Shown: piece by piece, positions 6,969 through 14,202 of the stretch
Layout: every line of letters starts with the position of its first letter
Numbering within the stretch: position 1 is the first letter of the stretch
Assembly (NCBI GenBank): GCA_024640665.1
Contig: JAHEEO010000003.1
Location: forward strand, 1 to 37,653
DNA: 37,653 nucleotides
Source: Rhodospirillales bacterium
GTDB lineage: Bacteria > Pseudomonadota > Gammaproteobacteria > Steroidobacterales > Rariloculaceae
Reading direction: 5' to 3'
Notes under the pieces: model-generated
The model's database searches: none
What the model saw: only the letters and a program-made list of their open reading frames with translations
What the model was told of the DNA's origin: nothing
Made by a program: the position numbers and the translations under genes

Positions 6969-8027
6969 TTACGCAGACTTTTTACCGTTGCGGCGGCGGA
7001 ATACGGGTTTGTTCTTTGGTGCTTCACGGCCACCTTGATCGATCTTCATGTCCCTTTCTGCCGCGCTGGTTAATGCGGGCAATGTAATCCCATCCACTGG
7101 AAACTTTGCCGTACCCACGTTCGCTTTTATGCGGACGACTTCAGTATCGACGTCAATCGTTGTCGCGAAAATTGCGCTGCGGATTCGTTTAGCCAAAGCT
7201 TCGGCATGACTGCCCTCTAGACGCGGCAAAAACAAAATAAACTTATCGCCATCATACCGAGCGAGTAACTCATCGCTCGTGCACAGCCTTTGTAGGGCGT
7301 GTGCTACCAGCAAAATGACGCGGTCTCCAGCACTGTAGCCATATCGGTCGTTAATCGCTTTCAGATTTTCGATATCGACAATCTGCACGGCATGGGGCAC
7401 CCGATTCACCGTCGCCTGAGCATGCAGTTGATCAACGCGCGCAAAGAAACTCATGCGACTCATTAAGCCGGTTAGTTGATCATGCCCGACTGCCGCCTCT
7501 ACTTCTCGATCGATATCGACCAAGCTCTTGCGCAGCAGATTGGCCAGCGAAACAAAAACCGCCGACGCCGCGATTAAGCCCAGCGCATCGACAAAGCTCG
7601 CCAAATCGATCGGTCTGGTGGCAATTAGGCCGACACCCAGCAAGCAGGCTGCAAGTAATACGCTTACCGCGGGTCCCCTGGGCAGCACGAGACGCGCCAC
7701 AAACACGACAAACGGAAACACAATCAGCAGGCCGCTCAAGCCAGGCCAATGGATCGCTAAACATGCCGAAACGGCCAGCAGCGTCAGCAAATACTCCGCG
7801 GCGTTGCGCCACGGCTCGCTGTGAATGATCAGCCGTGTTCGGCCAAATAATCCCATACTCACAACGTAACCGAGCACTAACCCTATAAGCCGCGAATCGG
7901 TTGCAAGTTCCGGCCGTGCACTCAAAACCAAAGCCAAGACAAACGCGAACCACACCCAGTTTGCGACTCGCCCAAACGTCAGCGCCAGCTCGAGTGTGTG
8001 TGGGCGTTCGCTATTAAGGGTGTGCAT
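6969..8027 (-). CDS. Membrane GGDEF-domain protein with degenerate active site
   Basis: About 352 residues. Residues 15-170 contain five or six membrane helices with no extra sensor domain recognised. From about 180 a GGDEF domain follows: HDQLTGLMSR, the IVDIENLKAINDRYGYSAGD metal/substrate region, then RYDGDKFILFL where the family has RYGGDEF. So the signature reads DGDKF: the first glycine is Asp and the catalytic-site Glu is Lys. Diguanylate cyclases need that glutamate or aspartate for metal binding and catalysis, so this protein is probably not active as a cyclase, though it could bind GTP or c-di-GMP or pair with a partner. ATG 8027 overlaps the yibQ stop (TGATG), so it is translated with the envC-ctpA-yibQ operon. 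There is no EAL domain. Confidence 0.85.
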   Translation of the reverse strand: MHTLNSERPHTLELALTFGRVANWVWFAFVLALVLSARPELATDSRLIGLVLGYVVSMGLFGRTRLIIHSEPWRNAAEYLLTLLAVSACLAIHWPGLSGLLIVFPFVVFVARLVLPRGPAVSVLLAACLLGVGLIATRPIDLASFVDALGLIAASAVFVSLANLLRKSLVDIDREVEAAVGHDQLTGLMSRMSFFARVDQLHAQATVNRVPHAVQIVDIENLKAINDRYGYSAGDRVILLVAHALQRLCTSDELLARYDGDKFILFLPRLEGSHAEALAKRIRSAIFATTIDVDTEVVRIKANVGTAKFPVDGITLPALTSAAERDMKIDQGGREAPKNKPVFRRRNGKKSA

Positions 8028-8851
8028 CAATGAACCAATTGCGGATCAGGCGCGAAAAAGCTGCCAGTTGGCACTCCCCCGACGAGCTCTGCGTAACTAC
8101 GTTGGATGGCTTGATACCCCAAGAGGTTAGACAGGGGTACTAATTCGGCACCGGCGAAATCAATGAGTTCTCGCTCGAGGAAGTCTAACGTTGCGGGATA
8201 CGGATGCGCTATTGCGACCGCATAGCCGACTTCGTTAGCCTGCGCCACCAACGCATTCCAGGCCAACCCGATGCCCGCGTCTGTCGGTACGACATCGAGA
8301 AACACGTCGCGTTTCAATGCCGGCACTTCGTGCTCGCGCGCTATCATCAAGCCGACACTCAAATGCGTGGTGTAGCTATCGACGAAAAAAAACCTTCCGT
8401 CGGACTTAACGGCCTGCATCAACCAATGCATTGCCGTGGTATCCCGGGTCAACAGACTACCCATATGATTGTTGATCCCAATTGCGCCCGGCACGCTGAG
8501 CAGTGCTGCAGCCAGTGTCTGATCGAATTGTGTTCGCGTCAGCGCCAAATGCAGCGTGCCAGGCCCCGGGTCATCCGAGGCTTGAGCAGCCTGCATCGGC
8601 ATGTGCACAAGCACTTCCTTGTCCTTGCCGGTGGCCGCTATTGCCAACCGTGTTGCATACGGGGTATGCGGCAGGACGGCTAGCGCGATCGGTCCGGGCA
8701 ACTCGACGGCTCGCAAGCCCGGACGCAATTGATTACCTACGTCATCGATGATCACGGCGATCTTGGGCCCCTCTGCGCTCACTGCTATAACGCTCGTCAG
8801 CATTATGAGCATGCTGCCACATACACGCAGCAGCGCTGTGCGCAATGTCAC
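8027..8851 (-). CDS. yibQ: Divergent polysaccharide deacetylase YibQ
   Basis: A 274-residue periplasmic protein: signal peptide about residues 1-26 (ending AVSA), then the divergent polysaccharide deacetylase domain (DUF610) with KIAVIIDDVGNQ, VLPHTPYATRLA, EVLVHMPMQA, GINNHMGSLLT, FFVDSYTTHLSVG and AIAHPYP. The paired aspartates of IIDD and the NNHMGS histidine correspond to the metal-site residues of the NodB-like fold. The substrate is not known; the usual position next to envC and ctpA, seen in Pseudomonas and E. coli, suggests a role in peptidoglycan or envelope remodelling. Translation starts at GTG 8851, which overlaps the ctpA stop by four bases (GTGA), and the stop overlaps the next gene, so the coupling is tight on both sides. 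Confidence 0.9.
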   Translation of the reverse strand: MTLRTALLRVCGSMLIMLTSVIAVSAEGPKIAVIIDDVGNQLRPGLRAVELPGPIALAVLPHTPYATRLAIAATGKDKEVLVHMPMQAAQASDDPGPGTLHLALTRTQFDQTLAAALLSVPGAIGINNHMGSLLTRDTTAMHWLMQAVKSDGRFFFVDSYTTHLSVGLMIAREHEVPALKRDVFLDVVPTDAGIGLAWNALVAQANEVGYAVAIAHPYPATLDFLERELIDFAGAELVPLSNLLGYQAIQRSYAELVGGVPTGSFFAPDPQLVH

Positions 8852-10083
8852 AACGCTTGACTGAGGGCTATTGGATCGTAGCCGATTACCCGCAGAGCGC
8901 GAATCATTTGAGGGTCTTCTCGCATAGCGACGCCGGAAGCCGCACCCCGAAATTGCCGCCGCGGTTCACTGTTCGCGATACGGATATCTGGGCTGATGCC
9001 ATCGCCACTGAGAGTCCGCCCCGATGGGAGAATGTATCGGGAAGTCGTAATCTTCAATGCGCGTCCTTCGGACAATGGCATGACTGTTTGCACGGAGCCC
9101 TTACCGTAGGTTTCGACACCCACTATGCGTGCCCGAGCGTGGTCCTTTAACGCCCCGGCCACTATTTCCGAAGCTGATGCAGAACCAGAATTAACAATGA
9201 TGACGAGAGGTACGTCTTCTAACGCATGACCAGCAGTTGCATGATGTTCAAACCGCGCATGTTGGATTCGCCCGGTTCCGCGGACAATCAAGCCTTGGTC
9301 GAGAAACCGATCGGCGACATCAACGGCCGAATCGAGCAAACCGCCTGGATTGTTGCGCAGGTCGAGGACCAGGCCTCGCAAAGTGCCGCCAGCCTCTCGC
9401 GTAATTCGTTCGGCAATCACATCCAAACCCGGCGCCGTATTGTCGGCGAAACCCGTCAGACGAATGTATGCGAAACCGTCGCCCAAATGTTCACCATAAA
9501 CGGTTTTCACTTCGATATTGGCTCGGAGCAAAGCGAAATGTAACGGCTCATTGCTACCGTCACGCTGCAATTCGATATTAACTTCTGTGCCCGCAACGCC
9601 GCGCATGCGTCCAACCATTGATTGGAAGTTGCTCGCAGTCACCGCTTCGCCGTCAACGGCAACCACTATGTCCCCAGCCAGTATTCCGGCCCGTTCTGCC
9701 GGCGTATTTTCGATCGGCGACACCACTGTCGGCTGCCCCTGTTGGAGCGCAACGTCTAGACCAACACCCGCATAGTGACCACTGGTGCTAATTCGGATGT
9801 CTTCGTAAGCCAGCGTATCGAGGTAACGCGAGTGGTTATCCAACTCTTCGATAATGCCGCGGATGGCACTCTCGATGAGAGTGCGTTCGTCTATTTGGTC
9901 GACATATTCTTCGCTGACGCGGGCAATGATGTCCGCGAGTATTTCTGCCGGTTCTTGGCTGCGGACCCCGGCCACTCGGTGTGCATCCGCGGAGCGGCTG
10001 ATTAATTGCCCCCCAATCGAAACAGTAAGGCCCAGCACCGTGCCAATGACCAATACCAGTATTCCGCGGACCTTCAACGACAT
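8848..10083 (-). CDS. ctpA: Carboxyl-terminal processing protease CtpA (S41 family)
   Basis: About 411 residues (422 if ATG 10116 is used). A signal anchor covers residues 5-27. The S41 N-terminal helices (ILADIIARVSEEYVDQI) are followed by a PDZ domain (roughly residues 75-160, SGHYAGVGLDV to VNIELQRDG) and the protease core. The catalytic serine is in NSGSASASE near residue 300 and the lysine in ETYGKGSVQTVMPL near 325, so the Ser-Lys dyad is intact. Members cut periplasmic substrates near their C-termini; in Pseudomonas, CtpA degrades peptidoglycan hydrolases, which fits its place between envC and yibQ. ATG 10083 precedes the anchor directly and I prefer it. The gene lies 78 bases after envC. 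Confidence 0.93.
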   Translation of the reverse strand: MSLKVRGILVLVIGTVLGLTVSIGGQLISRSADAHRVAGVRSQEPAEILADIIARVSEEYVDQIDERTLIESAIRGIIEELDNHSRYLDTLAYEDIRISTSGHYAGVGLDVALQQGQPTVVSPIENTPAERAGILAGDIVVAVDGEAVTASNFQSMVGRMRGVAGTEVNIELQRDGSNEPLHFALLRANIEVKTVYGEHLGDGFAYIRLTGFADNTAPGLDVIAERITREAGGTLRGLVLDLRNNPGGLLDSAVDVADRFLDQGLIVRGTGRIQHARFEHHATAGHALEDVPLVIIVNSGSASASEIVAGALKDHARARIVGVETYGKGSVQTVMPLSEGRALKITTSRYILPSGRTLSGDGISPDIRIANSEPRRQFRGAASGVAMREDPQMIRALRVIGYDPIALSQAL

Positions 10084-10161
10084 GAATTTTTCGCGCCCCA
10101 AGTATCGCTCCACCATATCACAGTCGACAGCGGTGGCGAATCCACCGGCAGCCCCAAAATG

Positions 10162-11274
10162 TCAATCTTCGGGGGGCAGACGCATCCATGGATGCGGGTC
10201 TATCGGATCACCCTTGTGGCGTAATTCGAAATAGAGCCCGCTGCGCCCGCCGGCGGTGCCTACCTGAGCCAGCACGTCACCAGGCTGGACCCACTCACCG
10301 GACTCCTTGAGCAGCACTTCGTTATAGCCGTAGAGGCTCAAATATTGGTCACCGTGATCAACGATAAGCAGCAGACCAAGGCCCGGCAGCCAGTCCGAAA
10401 AGGCCACTCGGCCATGGTAGACAGCGCGTACCGCCTCGCCTGGGTTTGCCGCCAGGACCACGCCATTCCAGCGCAGCGGACCACCATTGCGCAGCTTTCC
10501 ATAGTCGCCTGTAATCGTGCCGCGCGCTGGCCAAGCCAAACGGCCCTTCAATGCCGCAAAGGGTTCTTCGGTCCCAGCAGGAAACGCCGTCAATATGTCG
10601 CCCAATTCCAGGACCAGATCTGTCAGGCGCTGCTCGTCTGCCCGCAGTGAATCGAGCTCACGGCCGGATTCGCCAATAGATTCTTGCAGTTCCGCGACTG
10701 CTTGATTTCGCCGCAGCCTGGCAGCCTCGAGTGACAACAATTCGCTTTCTCGTGACGCAGCTAGGTCCGCCAACCGGGTTTGGGCAGCTCGAGTCTCGCG
10801 CACCAGTGCGGCAAGCTGTTCCAATTCGCTGCGCACGCTCGCGATTCGCTCACCGCGAAACCGGTTTAGGAAGTCATAATAGGTCACCATGCGGCCGAGT
10901 GCGCTCGGGCTTTCTTGATTCAGCAGCAGCTTCAGCAGTTCTTCACGGCCCGTCAAATAGCTCAGCCTGACTTGACTGGCCATCGCCTCGCGTTCGTCAC
11001 CCAAATCGGCCGCCGCTGCCTGTGTCTGCGACTCTAAGTCAGCCAAGCGCTGCTGTTCCGTATTGTGTTCTTCGCGCAGTGCTGCAAGGGCTTGATGGTT
11101 TGCAGCAATTTCGATTTCCACGCCGCGCAGCGCCCGGGTCCCCTCATCCATCTGTGCCTGCTGGGTACTTATCCGGCGCTCTACGGCCTCGATGGCTTCC
11201 CGGACCGCGTCAAGAGCCTGCTGCTCGTCCTGTGCCAAGCTGAATAGCGGAATACCGATGCAAGCAGCGAGCAT
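10162..11274 (-). CDS. envC: EnvC-type murein hydrolase activator (coiled coil plus LytM domain)
   Basis: About 370 residues: a short signal peptide (MLAACIGIPLFSLAQ), a long coiled coil (about residues 20-240, repeated Glu/Gln/Ala/Leu heptads), and a C-terminal LytM/M23 domain (about 265-368, WPARGTITGDYGKLRNGG to HPWMRL). The zinc ligands of active M23 enzymes are missing: the usual H-x-G-x-D stretch reads LRWNGVVLAA. This is as expected for EnvC, which does not cut peptidoglycan itself but activates amidases AmiA/AmiB at the septum under FtsEX control. The frame is open to ATG 11406, but that start would lie 6 bases from the divergent rhodanese start; ATG 11274 fits the signal peptide better, although its ribosome-binding site is weak. 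First gene of the envC-ctpA-yibQ-GGDEF operon. Confidence 0.88.
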   Translation of the reverse strand: MLAACIGIPLFSLAQDEQQALDAVREAIEAVERRISTQQAQMDEGTRALRGVEIEIAANHQALAALREEHNTEQQRLADLESQTQAAAADLGDEREAMASQVRLSYLTGREELLKLLLNQESPSALGRMVTYYDFLNRFRGERIASVRSELEQLAALVRETRAAQTRLADLAASRESELLSLEAARLRRNQAVAELQESIGESGRELDSLRADEQRLTDLVLELGDILTAFPAGTEEPFAALKGRLAWPARGTITGDYGKLRNGGPLRWNGVVLAANPGEAVRAVYHGRVAFSDWLPGLGLLLIVDHGDQYLSLYGYNEVLLKESGEWVQPGDVLAQVGTAGGRSGLYFELRHKGDPIDPHPWMRLPPED

Positions 11275-11376
11275 CCACTTGTGCCAACGATACCGCTGCT
11301 GCCCATTTTGTCCGCAACAAACCCAGCCAAACAGCCCTTCCGGACAACGGCGTCTAGGAACGGGCAATTGCGCTGC

Positions 11377-11382
11377 TATAAT
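11377..11382 (+). promoter_or_regulatory. Candidate -10 box (TATAAT) for the rhodanese-grxC-secB-gpsA operon
   Basis: A perfect TATAAT with a CGCGG discriminator lies 31 bases before the ATG of the rhodanese gene and at the correct distance for a short leader. The -35 region (11354-11359, CTAGGA) does not match consensus. The divergent envC promoter must also lie in this 138-base stretch, and no clear sigma-70 pair was seen for it. Confidence 0.42.
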
Positions 11383-11412
11383 TCGCGGTCTTTGTTTGCG
11401 GGCCATAGCCTA

Positions 11413-11835
11413 ATGATGAGCCAATTGCTCGAATTTGCTGGAAACCATCCGCTGCTGATAACAGGCATCGTCATCGCATGGTGCGCCGTTATGTTTTATG
11501 AAATTCGCCTGAAAAGCCAGGGGTTCTCGCATGTATCGACAAACGATGCAGTCAGACTCATCAATAAGGGCGCGATTGTGCTGGATGTGCGCAAAGCAGA
11601 AGAATTTCAGCAGGGCCATATCGTCAACGCCAAAAATGTAGATTTCGCAGACCTCACGGCGGACGAAAAACAACATTCGAAGTACAAAAACAAGGTTGTT
11701 CTCACAGTTTGCAACAATGGCATGCAATCGAATCGAGCTGCAACATTATTGCGCAAAGCCGGACTGGAGGAGGCTTACAGTATTCGCGGCGGCCTCGCCG
11801 GTTGGCGAAAAGAAAATATGCCAGTTTCAAAATGA
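11413..11835 (+). CDS. yibN: Membrane-anchored rhodanese (YibN-like)
   Basis: 140 residues: one N-terminal membrane helix (LLITGIVIAWCAVMFYEI, about residues 14-32), then a single rhodanese domain (FSHVSTNDAVRLINKGAIVLDVRKAEEFQQGHI ... SIRGGLAGWRKENMP). The active-site loop VCNNGMQSNRA carries the catalytic cysteine near residue 99, so sulfur transfer is possible. YibN-type proteins sit in the inner membrane with the domain in the cytoplasm; their cellular sulfur acceptor is unsettled. Two ATGs lie in tandem (11413 and 11416). The stop overlaps the grxC start (ATGA). The same rhodanese-grx-secB order is found in Pseudomonas and E. coli (yibN-grxC-secB-gpsA), which supports the call. Confidence 0.92.
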   Translation: MMSQLLEFAGNHPLLITGIVIAWCAVMFYEIRLKSQGFSHVSTNDAVRLINKGAIVLDVRKAEEFQQGHIVNAKNVDFADLTADEKQHSKYKNKVVLTVCNNGMQSNRAATLLRKAGLEEAYSIRGGLAGWRKENMPVSK

Positions 11836-12116
11836 CAGAAGAATCTCATCCCATCGTGATCTACTCGTCGCCATTTTGCGGTTTCTGCGCGGCTGCCAAA
11901 AAGCTACTCACAAGTAAGCATGCCGAGTATTTCGAAATCGACATCATGGCGAACCCGGATCGCCGCGCAGAAATGATTAAACGCAGTGGCCGCCGCACAG
12001 TGCCACAAATATTTATTGCGACTCGGCATATCGGCGGATATGACGACCTGAAGGCTTTGGACACTGCAGGCGAGCTGGAGCCACTATTGGACAGCGTCGC
12101 CTCTTCATCAAACTAA
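11832..12116 (+). CDS. grxC: Glutaredoxin 3 family protein with a CGFC active site
   Basis: A 94-residue glutaredoxin: VIYSSPFCGFCAAAKKLL at residues 8-25, TVPQIFIATRHIGGYDDLKALD with the conserved cis-proline TVP and the glutathione-binding GG-D motif. The redox pair is CGFC rather than the usual CPYC of GrxC; both cysteines are kept, so dithiol chemistry should be possible, but the missing proline is expected to change the redox potential. Glutaredoxins reduce disulfides and mixed glutathione disulfides in the cytoplasm. The gene starts inside the stop of the rhodanese gene (ATGA overlap) and ends 26 bases before secB, as in the E. coli cluster. Confidence 0.92.
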   Translation: MTEESHPIVIYSSPFCGFCAAAKKLLTSKHAEYFEIDIMANPDRRAEMIKRSGRRTVPQIFIATRHIGGYDDLKALDTAGELEPLLDSVASSSN

Positions 12117-12142
12117 TCCACCAACCAGAGAACAAAAGAGCT

Positions 12143-12673
12143 ATGGCAGACGAACAGAACGCAGGTGCCCCAGCGGGTACCGCAGCACAGGATCAGAACT
12201 CGAGCGGGCCGCAGGTAGTACTGCAAAAAATCTATTTGAAGGACTTATCCTTCGAATCACCCAAAGTGCCGGAAATATTTGCATCGAATATTGCCCCACA
12301 AACACAACTCAATCTGCGGTATTCGAATCGCGATCTTGGGCAGGACAACTTTGAGGTCAGTCTTACGATTACCATAGAGGCAAAACATGAAGAAGCTACG
12401 TTGTTCTTGGTTGAGCTGACGCAAGCAGGGGCGTTCCTGATTCGCGGCTACAATGACGAGCAGCGTGCATCGATCATCGGCAGCTTTTGCCCGAATACTT
12501 TGTATCCGTTTGCAAGAGAAGCCATCGCCGATCTCATTCAAAAAGGTGGTTTCCCGCAGCTGCTTCTGCAACCAATCAACTTTGACGCCTTGTACACGCA
12601 AGCACAGCAGGAACGAGCTGACCCATCATTGTCGATGACCAACCCTCCAACCGGTGACGGGGAAACGCATTAG
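12143..12673 (+). CDS. secB: Protein-export chaperone SecB
   Basis: 176 residues of the SecB family, the tetrameric cytosolic chaperone that keeps preproteins unfolded and hands them to SecA. The start is a Gly/Ala/Gln-rich tail, then VLQKIYLKDLSFESPKVPEIF, NLRYSNRDLGQDNFEVSLTITIEAK, LFLVELTQAGAFLIRGY and the well-conserved CPNTLYPFAREAIADLIQKGGFPQLLLQPINFDALY. Beyond that a 25-residue acidic C-terminus follows. All conserved regions are present. The ATG follows AAAAGAG. The 3' end overlaps gpsA by 20 bases, which suggests coupled translation. SecB is largely limited to Proteobacteria, which supports the assignment of the organism. Confidence 0.96.
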   Translation: MADEQNAGAPAGTAAQDQNSSGPQVVLQKIYLKDLSFESPKVPEIFASNIAPQTQLNLRYSNRDLGQDNFEVSLTITIEAKHEEATLFLVELTQAGAFLIRGYNDEQRASIIGSFCPNTLYPFAREAIADLIQKGGFPQLLLQPINFDALYTQAQQERADPSLSMTNPPTGDGETH

Positions 12674-13694
12674 TCAAACGCATTCGATTGCAATCGTCGG
12701 CGCGGGATCTTGGGGCACCGCGCTGGCGATTCAGTTTGCCCGCTCCGGGTCCAGCGTCAACCTATGCGCACGCAATGCGAGCATTGCAGCAGAACTGCAG
12801 AGCCGACGCGAAAACTGCAAATACCTTCCTGGTGCGCGCTTACCGGACAATGTATCTGTCTGTGAAGACTTAGCCACTGCCGTGGCGGATGTAAAGGACA
12901 GACTCATAGTTGTGCCCAGTCACGCTTTCCGCGCTACGCTGTCGGCATTGCGCGAGCTGAGTATCGATGGGCAGCGCGTTTCATGGGCAACGAAGGGTTT
13001 CGAGCTCGACACGGGTTTGCTTCCGCATCAGATAGCCAGCGAACTGCTCGGGGCCTCTACGCCCACTGCCGTGCTATCAGGACCAACCTTCGCCGCAGAA
13101 GTGGCGGCTGGCCTGCCAAGCGCGCTAACTGTAGCTTCATCCAACGAAGCCTTTGCGAGCGACCTCAGCAAAGCGATTGCGACTTCGACTTTCCGTGCTT
13201 ACACATCACGCGATGTCATAGGTGTTGAAGTCGGGGGGGCGACCAAGAATGTGTTTGCGATCGGTGCAGGCTTGTCCGACGGGCTGGGGTTCGGCGCCAA
13301 TACGCGCATCGCTTTAGTCACACGTGGACTGGCCGAAATGACGCGTCTGGGGATCAAGCTGGGTGCTCGAATGGAAACATTTATGGGCTTAGCGGGCATG
13401 GGCGATCTGGTGCTTACTTGTACCGATGATCTTTCCCGCAACCGGCGCTTCGGCAAGGCATTGGCCGCCGGCAGCAATGCCGAAGCAGCACTGAAGTCGA
13501 TCGGGCAAGTGGTCGAAGGCTACTACGGCGCCCGCGCTGTGCACCGTGTGGCACAGAAACTAGACGTGGATTTGCCGATTATCGAACAGATTTACCAAGT
13601 GCTCTATAAAGGCTTAAGCCCACGCAGCGCGGTAAGTAATCTCATGTCGCGGCCGCCGACAGCCGAACACTTACCAACGACTGACTGCCATTAA
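12654..13694 (+). CDS. gpsA: NAD(P)-dependent glycerol-3-phosphate dehydrogenase GpsA
   Basis: 346 residues. It reduces dihydroxyacetone phosphate to sn-glycerol-3-phosphate, the backbone for phospholipids. The N-terminal Rossmann motif is IAIVGAGSWGTALA (residues 12-25), followed by VPSHAFRATL, WATKGFELDTG, LSGPTFAAEVAAGLPSALTVA, the catalytic-lysine region GVEVGGATKNVFAIGAG, and MGLAGMGDLVLTCTDDLSRNRRFGKALA. Start GTG 12654 overlaps secB by 20 bases; no ATG is available before the Rossmann motif. The C-terminus ends at a TTAA that is shared with the convergent trmL stop (4-base overlap). The sn-glycerol-3-phosphate acyltransferase plsC lies 10 kb away at 23938 and acts later in the same pathway. 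Confidence 0.96.
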   Translation: MTGKRISQTHSIAIVGAGSWGTALAIQFARSGSSVNLCARNASIAAELQSRRENCKYLPGARLPDNVSVCEDLATAVADVKDRLIVVPSHAFRATLSALRELSIDGQRVSWATKGFELDTGLLPHQIASELLGASTPTAVLSGPTFAAEVAAGLPSALTVASSNEAFASDLSKAIATSTFRAYTSRDVIGVEVGGATKNVFAIGAGLSDGLGFGANTRIALVTRGLAEMTRLGIKLGARMETFMGLAGMGDLVLTCTDDLSRNRRFGKALAAGSNAEAALKSIGQVVEGYYGARAVHRVAQKLDVDLPIIEQIYQVLYKGLSPRSAVSNLMSRPPTAEHLPTTDCH

Positions 13695-14155
13695 ACTGAC
13701 CCCTCGAAACCTAACTGGCGCCAAGCCTCATAGAGCACGACGGCTGCCGCGTTGGCCATATTCAAACTGCGATTATCCGGCTGCATCGGTAGTCTTAAGA
13801 CTTGTTCTGGCGCAAGTTCCGACAGCACACTGGCTGGTAATCCACGCGTCTCAGGCCCAAGCATGAATGCGTCCCCAGGCATGAATCGCGCATCGAAAAA
13901 CGATCGACGCCCCTTCGTGGTCAGCGCGAACACTCGGCTTCGGGGTAACGCATCTAGGCACGTGGCTAGATCTGCATGTTCGCGTACAGTAACGAACTCG
14001 CGATAATCAAGACCGGCTCGACGCAAAGCCCGCTCGTCCATATTGAAACCAAGAGGATGCACTAAATGCAATTCGGCGCCCACGTTGGCACACAAGCGAA
14101 TCACATTGCCGGTGTTAGGCGGTATCTCTGGTTGATAGAGGATCAGGTGGAACAC
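13691..14155 (-). CDS. trmL: tRNA (cytidine/uridine(34)-2'-O)-methyltransferase TrmL
   Basis: 154 residues of the SPOUT superfamily, TrmL/YibK group, which methylates the ribose of the wobble base in tRNA-Leu isoacceptors. The fold and the trefoil-knot residues are clear: FHLILYQPEIPPNTGNVIRLCAN, LHLVHPLGFNMDERALRRAGLDY, then FMLGPETRGLPASVL and LPMQPDNRSLNMANAAAVVLYEAWRQ, the S-adenosylmethionine-binding knot. The length (E. coli 157) is normal. GTG 14155 is the start. It converges on gpsA and both stop codons share a TTAA, and it diverges from pyrD 47 bases away. Confidence 0.95.
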   Translation of the reverse strand: MFHLILYQPEIPPNTGNVIRLCANVGAELHLVHPLGFNMDERALRRAGLDYREFVTVREHADLATCLDALPRSRVFALTTKGRRSFFDARFMPGDAFMLGPETRGLPASVLSELAPEQVLRLPMQPDNRSLNMANAAAVVLYEAWRQLGFEGSV

Positions 14156-14202
14156 GATAATGTAAGGTCAGATTTGCACATACTGAAAGGACGCTGTCGC
14201 TG

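Noticed and set aside
11275..11406. 44-residue N-terminal extension of envC
   Set aside because: It would start 6 bases from the divergent rhodanese start and has no homologous character; the signal peptide begins at 11274.
13959..13964. Another CACGTG, in trmL
   Set aside because: The neighbouring bases do not fit parS; it looks like a chance hexamer.
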